NCBI GenBank assembly: GCA_903944085.1
Contig: CAJAQO010000198.1
Location: forward strand, 1 to 64,000
DNA: 64,000 nucleotides
Source of the DNA: an uncultured Verrucomicrobia subdivision 3 bacterium
Lineage (GTDB): Bacteria > Verrucomicrobiota > Verrucomicrobiia > Limisphaerales > UBA11358
Direction: 5' to 3'
Below, one piece after another: positions 28,600 through 36,335 of this stretch (position 1 is the first letter of the stretch; every line of letters begins with the position of its first letter). The notes beneath the pieces are model-generated. The model had not been told where the DNA came from and did not search any database. It was given only the letters and a program-made list of their open reading frames with translations. Both the position numbers and the translations under genes were made by a program.

Positions 28600-29308
28600 A
28601 ATGACCAAGCCGGTCAAAGGAAACCGGCCGGTCGAACCGGCATTAAAACGGCAGCTTAAAGTCGCCCTGGTCGAGGACCAGCCGGAAGTCCGGGAAAGCT
28701 GGATCAAACTCATCAATTCGTTTGCGGACTTCGCCTGCGTCTGCGCCTGCGGCAGTGGCGAGGAAGCGTTGCGGATGATTCCCCAGGAAACACCCGACGT
28801 CGTGCTCATGGACATATTTCTCCCGCGCATGTCTGGCATCGAATGCACCGTGCGGCTCAAGGCGCTGCTGCCGCAAACTCAGATCGTCATCCTCACGGCC
28901 ATGGCGGATCAGGAACTGGTTTTTCTGGCGCTGGAAGCCGGGGCCGATGGTTACCTGCTGAAACGGACGAAGCCGGCGGACTTACGGACCGCTTTGCTGG
29001 ACGTGCTGGGCGGCGGGGCACCGATGTCGAGCCAGATCGCGCGCCGCGTGATTGAATCATTTCGACAAAAAGCCAAAATCCGGGATGAATTCGCACATCT
29101 TTCCATCCGCGAAGAGCAAATTTTAATGCTGCTTTCGCAGGGCTATGCAAACAAGGTGATCGCCGACAAACTGGAGTTGAGCATTGACACGGTATGCAGT
29201 CATTTGAAGCATGTATTTACGAAGTTGCAGGTGAGTTCGCGCACCGAAGCCGTGGTCCGTTACATGGCCTCCAAAACCCCGCCGCACAAGCCGGACGATC
29301 TGTCTTGA
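28562..29308 (+). CDS. NarL/LuxR-family response regulator
   Basis: 248 aa; receiver VALVEDQPEVRESW..DVVLMDIFLPRMSGIECTVRLKALLP..IVILTAMADQE, LuxR HTH REEQILMLLSQGYANKVIADKLELSIDTVCSHLKHVFTKLQVSSRTEAVV. Overlaps the kinase 3' end. Confidence 0.94.
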   Translation: MNLHKNMTPPNVKMTKPVKGNRPVEPALKRQLKVALVEDQPEVRESWIKLINSFADFACVCACGSGEEALRMIPQETPDVVLMDIFLPRMSGIECTVRLKALLPQTQIVILTAMADQELVFLALEAGADGYLLKRTKPADLRTALLDVLGGGAPMSSQIARRVIESFRQKAKIRDEFAHLSIREEQILMLLSQGYANKVIADKLELSIDTVCSHLKHVFTKLQVSSRTEAVVRYMASKTPPHKPDDLS

Positions 29309-29372
29309 TAACCGCGCAGAAACCGGCGAGGCCGCGCACCGCCGCCGCGACCAGCGAGAAACCGCTTGTAAA

Positions 29373-29418
29373 CTCACCGGTTTCGGTGATGCCGGTCTCA
29401 CCATGTCGGGGCATAGAC
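29373..29418. repeat. Intergenic repeat copy B (hairpin TCACCG-GTTT-CGGTGA plus conserved flank)
   Basis: CTCACCGGTTTCGGTGATGCCGGTCTCACCATGTCGGGGCATAGAC, matching copy A at 16334. Confidence 0.6.
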
Positions 29419-29512
29419 GCAAGGCTGGATCCGAGGTTAAATTAGCCCAATCAAAATTAGCAGACGACTCCATCGTTTAGTCGCATCCGTTGGCGCATTT
29501 TTTTTTGCGCAG

Positions 29513-29809
29513 GTGATTGTTTGCGCACGCCGGTTGCTGGGTCGTTTGCCAACCGGTTATTCTGCAGACAAAATAGAAAACATGCCGTTGTTGGCCGATG
29601 GGACTGACTCTGCGACTGTTCTTTACTTGAATCTACTAGCCTTGAAGAGCGCGTTAGGCATCTATGCACATGATTACGACGACGAAAGCACCCACGACTC
29701 AGCTTCTGCTGTTAGCTTTGGCCAGATGGGTGGAACGGTCGGCATGAAAGTAACCATTTGCCATTACATCAATCTTAGTTACAAAAGAATGCCGCCACTC
29801 AAATCATGA
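29513..29809 (+). pseudogene. Short ORF, possible decayed pseudopilin-like remnant
   Basis: 98 aa; ...YLNLLALKSALGIYAHDYDDESTHDSASAVSFGQMGGTVGM loosely parallels the pseudopilin segment [21 protein letters not shown]; no prepilin N-terminus. Confidence 0.25.
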
Positions 29810-32800
29810 AAAAGGGATTACTGATTGTTCTATGTTCGGTGATTTGCATTGGGGGAATGTTTTGGTGGCATGACTTGCTGTCTCGTGCCGAAGTGGTGCG
29901 TCGCGCGTCCGTATCGTTAGCTGGCTCGGTAACGGCACGAACCAACCTGCCGCCGGTTGTGGCTCAGGCGGCTCGCATTCGGTCCGGATCCCGTGAAATG
30001 GACCTTACGGTAAACCCTTATGCCGGAGGGTTGCGCGACCCCGGCAAATCGAAGCGCAAATGGGAAGCTGATTATATCGAGAGTTTTCTACAGGCAAAAA
30101 GCGGCGATGGAGTTCGGTTTGAACTCACAGGCGGTGTGATGGCTCTGGGCAGCATTAAGATGATTCAAATTTCAGGCGGCAAGGTAACTTATGTGTCGGG
30201 AGAGTTGTCTGCCCCGGAGTCGGGAAAATTTTTCTTTCTGACACCTCCAATCGGCGGCAAGGCTGGAAGCGCAGTTGGAGTGGCGGAATTTCCAGGAAGC
30301 AAAACCGCCTATCGTGTCGAACCAACCGGTCCCGGTGGTGCCCCGGAACTATGGCAGCGGCGGCTAGATGAAGTTATTTGCCTGGACATGCCTAAAGTTA
30401 ATGCGGCGGCCCAAGCAGCAGCCCAGGCGGCGACTAATCAGACTGAGGACATCCCGCCCTTGCGACCGGACATGGTGTCCGATTATGTGCCAAGTTACAA
30501 TGCAAACATAGTTTCCTTGCAAAGTTATCCCGGTTCTTCCGCCGTGCTGCTGTTGGATTTCTTTGGTGGCTACACGCCAACTTGGGGCGGCGTGATCTAT
30601 GCGCGTCCTCCGGTCGATAACCCCACGATCAAAGATATCTGGAAGCGAGTAGCCGAAGATTATATGCCGTTTAACATTAACGTGACCACAGACATCAAAA
30701 TTTATCAAGCCGCGCCAGCAGCGAGCCGCCAGCGTTGCTGTTTCACCACGACCCCAATTACTGCAGCTGGCGTTGCGTATGAAGGGTCGTGGAACTGGGG
30801 CAATGACACGCCCTGTTGGTCCGTTTATTATGTTGGTAAACCCGCCGCAGAAGTCGGTGCCCATGAGCCGGGACACACGCTGGGCTTGAGTCACGAGACG
30901 CAGGATATTCCCAATGGAACCAACGCACCAACCCATAATGAATATTTCACCGGCCAAGGCTCGGGTGCAACCGGCTGGGCACCGATCATGGGTGCTGCTT
31001 ATTATCAGCCCGTGACCACTTGGGCGAAAGGGGAGTATCTTTATGCGGGCAATTTACAAGATCAACTAAACATCATCGCCACTGCAAACAATAATGTGAC
31101 TTATCGAACGGATGACACGGGCAGCACGCTGGCGACTTCACGTTATTTGGAGGTTTACACGAATAATTCCGCTTTTGCCGAAGGCGTGATTGAACAAACC
31201 GCCGACACAGATGCTTTTCAATTCACAACCACCGGTGGGGTGGTTAGCTTGACCGCGAATCCTGTTGGCGACTGGGCTGATTTGGCAATGATGGCCACCT
31301 TGGCGGACGCGACCGAAACCATTATCGCGAGCAATAACTCACAGACTGTTCTTTCCGCAACTATCACGACAAACTTGCCAGCGGGCACTTACACCTTCCG
31401 GGTGACTGGTGCCGGGCGTAACGATCCAGTGACCAATGGCTTTTCAAATTACGCAAGCTTGGGCTACTATTCCGTCACCGGCACGGTGACCGGCGCGCGG
31501 CAACCCACGCGGTTGAGCGTGGCGGAACATGCGACAAACAATACATTAGTTGGCTCCGTGCCGGCAAATAATCCCAACGGCAGTCCGTTGGCATATGGGA
31601 TTTCGTCAGGTAATACTGGTGCGACGTTTTCCGTTGATAACTCCGGCGTGGTCCGTGTATCCAATAATACGCTGCTGGACTATTACAAGTTGGCGAGCAA
31701 TACGATGTATGCTATGCAATTTGAGTTGTTTATGAATATCACCAACGTAAACAATCCGGCACTGACGGAATTGAACCGTCGGGTAGTAATTGCAGTTCTA
31801 CAACTGTATCCGCCGGTGCCAGCGGCATTGACGGCTGCCGCGGACAGTAGCTTACGAATCGACCTTTCATGGATGGGAGGACAAGCGGCTACAAGTTACT
31901 ACGTAAAACGTTCGACAATTCATGGCGGGCCTTACGCAACGGTGGCCAGTCCCACCGACGTCAACTATACCGACGGAGGACTAACCAATGGCGTCACATA
32001 TTACTATGTCGTCTCCGCGTTGAATGCCGGCGGCGAGAGTAGCAACTCTTTAGAAGCGAGTGCGATGGCCCAGGCAGTGGCGGATTACGGCTTTGAGATT
32101 TCGAGCATCGGTTCCGGCAACTATTCTTACAACCCGAATGGAAGTTTCTGGACTTTCAGCGGCACCGCTGGGAATGGTTCAGGCATTGTCGCGAACGGCA
32201 GCGGCTTTTCCAATCCGAACGCCCCGGAAGGAACACAGGCGGCATTTATTCAGGAATATGGCTCCGTCACCCAAACGTTGGCTGGTTTCACGCCGGGAAC
32301 TAATTATACAATTTCTTACTCGGCTGCCCAACGGTCGGGAGCGGGTCAAAACGGAGGTGAATCGTGGAATGTGGTGATTGATGGCAATGTGATCAAGGCC
32401 AACAGTCCGGGATCAACCAGTTACTCGACTTATACCGCTACGTTCACCGCCACGGCCACGACGCACACGCTTGCCTTCGTGGGCACAGACTTGGTCGGCG
32501 GCGACAACACCGTCTTCATAGACAATGTGCGTTTCAGCCCCGTTTTGCAGCCAGCGCCCGCCTCGGTGGTGTTGGCCAGTCCCGCAAATAATGCCGCCTT
32601 TGACATTTCAGCGCCTATCAACCTGACGGCGACCGTGACCACAAATGAAAACATTATTAATGGCGTGCAGTTTTACATGGATACCATCACGTTACTTGGT
32701 CAGATTACCAACGCACCTTATACATTCGCGCTGGCGAATATAAGTGCGGGGAGACATAACGTGTTCGCGCGAGTGCTTTTTAACAACGGCAGCGTTGCAA

Positions 32801-35800
32801 ATTCCAGCCCCATCAGTCTAGCTGTCATCAACCATTATTCTAATTTTGGCTTTGAAGCACCAAGTCTCGGATCTGGCAATTACGCCTACGCACCAATAGG
32901 CGGCTCCTGGACTTTCACCAGCAGCGCAGACGGAAATGGTTCAGGTATTGCCGCCAACGGTAGTGCGTTTGGCAATCCGAATGCTCCAGAAGGCACGCAG
33001 GCGGCTATGGTTCAAAGCTACGGGAGCATCAGTCAGACGCTGACGGGCTTTGCTCCGGGAACGAACTATACCATCACTTATTTTGTTGCACAACGGGGAA
33101 CGGTGCAAAATGGCGGCGAGTCATGGAATGTCGTCATTGACAATACTGTCATTAGTTCCAACAGTCCTGGTGCGACCAACTACACAAGTTACTCGGCCAG
33201 TTTTACAGCGGCGGCGGTGACACATACCCTTTCCTTTGTTGGCACAGATTTGGCCACCGGCGATAATACCGTTTTCATTGACAACGTGGTTGTCAATCCA
33301 CCGACCTCGCCCATCCTGATCCCCAATTTGACCACCAATACTTTGCCGGTAACGGCGGCGGATGTGGTGGGCAGCCAGGTGACCTTTATTGCAGCGTTTA
33401 GCAGCACCAATCCGATAACTTATCAATGGCAGAAAATTGCCAGCGGAATCGTTAATAATATTGTCGGGGCGACAAACACGATGTTGACGTTGACCAACCT
33501 GCAACTAATTGATGCCGCTTCCTACCGGTTGCAGGCTTCGAATAGTTTGGGTATTGCGGTGAGTGCGGCGAGCCAGCTCATGGTCACCAATGTGCCCGTA
33601 GCGGTGAATAATGTCATCATCGCCTACGCCGCGCAAACTGGGCTGGGCAGCGCGCTCACGAATTTTGCCCCCACTTGGACCGTTGCGCCGGGAAGCCTGA
33701 TCGCCGGCCAAACACCGAACAGTGTGGGTAGTGGCAGCTTCAGTCAAAACGTCGCCGTGCTGACCGACGGCGCTTTTGGTTGGCTAAATTACTGGCCGAA
33801 TGTCGGCAGTAGTCCAACTGAAGTTACCTGCGGCACGAGTGCCGGCCAGTCGGCCACTTATACCCTGGGCAGTTCTGCCAGCGGCTATATTATTACCAAC
33901 ATCGTGGTCTATGGCGGCTGGGGAGATGCTGGTCGTGACCAGCAGGCCTATACTATCTTTTATTCTACGGTGGCGGCACCGACGAATTTCGTCTTGCTGG
34001 CAAGTGCTAATTTCAACCCCTCGAATCCTAACGCCGTCCAGTCCGCGACGCGCGCGACGTTTAGCTCTTCGACCACCGGCCCACTGGCGACCAATGTCGC
34101 CGCCTTGATGTTTGATTTTACCACGCCGGCGCCGGAAAACGGCTTCTGCGGCTATTCGGAAATTGATGTGTATGGAACGTCAATAAATCCCGCTTTAACC
34201 ATGAACACGTCGCCGGTGACGGCTGCGGACGTGGTAGGCAGCCAGATAACATTCACAGCGGCCTTCACGGGCGTTGGTCCCTTGGCTTACCAGTGGCGGA
34301 AGATCAGTGGTGGGGTGACAAATAATGTGGCTGGGGCGACGAATACAATTCTCACGCTCACTAATTTTACGCTGGCAAATACTGCTGCCTATCAGCTCCA
34401 GGCGTCCAATGCCTATGGCGTTGCCGTCAGCACACCAAGTTCGCTAACGGTATCCAGCGTGCCGGCGGCGGTGAACAATGTGGTTACCTCGATGGCCGCG
34501 CAGACTGGGAATGGCAGCGGCACCTTCACGCCGACTTGGACGGTGACAACTAATAGCAGTCTCATTGCTGGAAAAATGCCGAGCAACACGAATGGCAGTT
34601 TCACATTGGAAATTCCTGGGCGCAACGTTGGCTCACTGACCGCTGGCGGCAATGGAGCGATCACAAAAATCGCCGGAACTTCAGGCAATACCACCAGCGT
34701 TAATTATGTGACCTGCGGAAACGGTGGTGGGGCAGGTTCATTAATTGTTTATACCTTGAACGGTTCCGCCAGCGGGTTTGACCTTACCAATATAATGGTT
34801 TACGGCGGTTGGGCGGATGCCGGTCGCGACCAGCAGGCTTATACGGTGTATTATTCCACGGTGGCGGCCCCGACGACTTTTATTTTATTAGGCAGCGTTA
34901 ATTACAACCCTGCGAATCCTGTAAGGGCGCAATCCGCTACACGGGCGACGCTTACGCCAGCGACCGGCGTGCTGGCCAGCCGGGTGGCTGCCGTGAAATT
35001 TGATTTTACTACGCCGACTTCGGAAAACGGCTATTGTGGCTACGCGGAAATCAACTTAGCCGGGACACCTTCATCGCAGCCAGCAAAATGGGCCGTCGGT
35101 AATGGCAACTGGGATACTAATTCGCTGAACTGGAAGTTGCTGAGCGGCGGGAACGCCGTCAGCTACGTCGAAAATAATCTCGCGTCATTTGATGACAGTG
35201 CGACTGGTAGCAGTCCACTCACAGTGACGCTGACGGGTAATCACGCACCTAGCATCCTTACCAATAACTCGACAAAGAACTACATCTTAGCGGGCGGCTT
35301 TGGCCTTACCGATGGCCGCTTGGTCAAGGACGGTAGCAGCACCTTGGTGCTGGATAACAGTGGCGTCAATGGATTCAGTGGAATACTGATTAACAACGGC
35401 ACGTTGCAGGTGGGAAGTAATGATGCGAACGGCACGCTCGGAACCAGCGGCGTGACCAACAATGGACTGTTAATTTTTACACGCACCGACGCGTTCGCCG
35501 TGAACAATATAATTTCCGGCAGTGGTGCCGTGGTTCAAAATGGTAGCGGCGCGCTGGTTGTGGGTGCGTCTAACACGTATGCCGGCAATACGTTTGTCAA
35601 TGCCGGCACACTGACGCTGACAGGACTTGGCTCGATTTCTACAAGTGCAGTGCTAGTGATTGCCAGCGGCGCGACATTGGATGTGAGCGGGCGGAGCGAC
35701 CAAACGTTGACGCTGAACATTGGGCAGACTTTGAAAGGCGGCGGGAGTATCAATGGAACGGTGAACGCCTTGACCGGTTCGATTCTCAATCCGGGAGATA

Positions 35801-36315
35801 CTATTGGCACGCTGTTGGTGCAAAGCAACATTACTTTAAGCGGCCTGCTAGTGCTAGAAATAAACCGGACAAACGAACCGGCGAACGACGAACTGGTGAG
35901 TGCGGCGGGAACAATAGCCGGCGAGGGCACGCTCACGGTGACTAATTTGGGTCCGCCGCTACAGGCAGGTGACAACTTCAAGCTGTTCAACCAGCCGGTC
36001 AGCGGTTTTACCGTGGTGAACCTGCCAGAGTTGGGAAGCAACGCATGGGCTAATAATCTGGCGAACAATGGAACATTGACCGTGGTTTCGACTTCATCTC
36101 CGAACTTGATGGCGCAGGTGGCTGGAGGCAATCTGATGACGTTGACTTGGCCAGCGGACCACACGGGCTGGCGATTAGAGATGCAGACCAATGACGTGAC
36201 GCAAGGTTTGACCACGAATTGGGTAGAGATTCTTGGCGCAACCACTACTAATCAGATAACCTTTCCCATCAATGCAACCGCAGGCACTGTCTTTTACCGC
36301 CTACTATTTCCATAA
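29806..36315 (+). CDS. Giant secreted modular metzincin-like metalloprotease with cadherin-like, FN3, duplicated beta-sandwich, novel modules and PATR-type repeats
   Basis: 2169 aa; HEPGHTLGLSH (HExxHxxGxxH) at 30862-30894, Met-turn candidate APIMGAAYYQPVTTWAKGEY; FN3 PAALTAAADSSLRIDLSWMGG...; tandem FGFE..GSGNY.Y.P.GSWTF blocks; autotransporter-associated strand repeats (SSTLVLDNSGVNGFSGILINNGTLQVG). Ends TAGTVFYRLLFP. Confidence 0.85.
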   Translation: MKKGLLIVLCSVICIGGMFWWHDLLSRAEVVRRASVSLAGSVTARTNLPPVVAQAARIRSGSREMDLTVNPYAGGLRDPGKSKRKWEADYIESFLQAKSGDGVRFELTGGVMALGSIKMIQISGGKVTYVSGELSAPESGKFFFLTPPIGGKAGSAVGVAEFPGSKTAYRVEPTGPGGAPELWQRRLDEVICLDMPKVNAAAQAAAQAATNQTEDIPPLRPDMVSDYVPSYNANIVSLQSYPGSSAVLLLDFFGGYTPTWGGVIYARPPVDNPTIKDIWKRVAEDYMPFNINVTTDIKIYQAAPAASRQRCCFTTTPITAAGVAYEGSWNWGNDTPCWSVYYVGKPAAEVGAHEPGHTLGLSHETQDIPNGTNAPTHNEYFTGQGSGATGWAPIMGAAYYQPVTTWAKGEYLYAGNLQDQLNIIATANNNVTYRTDDTGSTLATSRYLEVYTNNSAFAEGVIEQTADTDAFQFTTTGGVVSLTANPVGDWADLAMMATLADATETIIASNNSQTVLSATITTNLPAGTYTFRVTGAGRNDPVTNGFSNYASLGYYSVTGTVTGARQPTRLSVAEHATNNTLVGSVPANNPNGSPLAYGISSGNTGATFSVDNSGVVRVSNNTLLDYYKLASNTMYAMQFELFMNITNVNNPALTELNRRVVIAVLQLYPPVPAALTAAADSSLRIDLSWMGGQAATSYYVKRSTIHGGPYATVASPTDVNYTDGGLTNGVTYYYVVSALNAGGESSNSLEASAMAQAVADYGFEISSIGSGNYSYNPNGSFWTFSGTAGNGSGIVANGSGFSNPNAPEGTQAAFIQEYGSVTQTLAGFTPGTNYTISYSAAQRSGAGQNGGESWNVVIDGNVIKANSPGSTSYSTYTATFTATATTHTLAFVGTDLVGGDNTVFIDNVRFSPVLQPAPASVVLASPANNAAFDISAPINLTATVTTNENIINGVQFYMDTITLLGQITNAPYTFALANISAGRHNVFARVLFNNGSVANSSPISLAVINHYSNFGFEAPSLGSGNYAYAPIGGSWTFTSSADGNGSGIAANGSAFGNPNAPEGTQAAMVQSYGSISQTLTGFAPGTNYTITYFVAQRGTVQNGGESWNVVIDNTVISSNSPGATNYTSYSASFTAAAVTHTLSFVGTDLATGDNTVFIDNVVVNPPTSPILIPNLTTNTLPVTAADVVGSQVTFIAAFSSTNPITYQWQKIASGIVNNIVGATNTMLTLTNLQLIDAASYRLQASNSLGIAVSAASQLMVTNVPVAVNNVIIAYAAQTGLGSALTNFAPTWTVAPGSLIAGQTPNSVGSGSFSQNVAVLTDGAFGWLNYWPNVGSSPTEVTCGTSAGQSATYTLGSSASGYIITNIVVYGGWGDAGRDQQAYTIFYSTVAAPTNFVLLASANFNPSNPNAVQSATRATFSSSTTGPLATNVAALMFDFTTPAPENGFCGYSEIDVYGTSINPALTMNTSPVTAADVVGSQITFTAAFTGVGPLAYQWRKISGGVTNNVAGATNTILTLTNFTLANTAAYQLQASNAYGVAVSTPSSLTVSSVPAAVNNVVTSMAAQTGNGSGTFTPTWTVTTNSSLIAGKMPSNTNGSFTLEIPGRNVGSLTAGGNGAITKIAGTSGNTTSVNYVTCGNGGGAGSLIVYTLNGSASGFDLTNIMVYGGWADAGRDQQAYTVYYSTVAAPTTFILLGSVNYNPANPVRAQSATRATLTPATGVLASRVAAVKFDFTTPTSENGYCGYAEINLAGTPSSQPAKWAVGNGNWDTNSLNWKLLSGGNAVSYVENNLASFDDSATGSSPLTVTLTGNHAPSILTNNSTKNYILAGGFGLTDGRLVKDGSSTLVLDNSGVNGFSGILINNGTLQVGSNDANGTLGTSGVTNNGLLIFTRTDAFAVNNIISGSGAVVQNGSGALVVGASNTYAGNTFVNAGTLTLTGLGSISTSAVLVIASGATLDVSGRSDQTLTLNIGQTLKGGGSINGTVNALTGSILNPGDTIGTLLVQSNITLSGLLVLEINRTNEPANDELVSAAGTIAGEGTLTVTNLGPPLQAGDNFKLFNQPVSGFTVVNLPELGSNAWANNLANNGTLTVVSTSSPNLMAQVAGGNLMTLTWPADHTGWRLEMQTNDVTQGLTTNWVEILGATTTNQITFPINATAGTVFYRLLFP

Positions 36316-36335
36316 ACACAAACTATAAAATAAAA

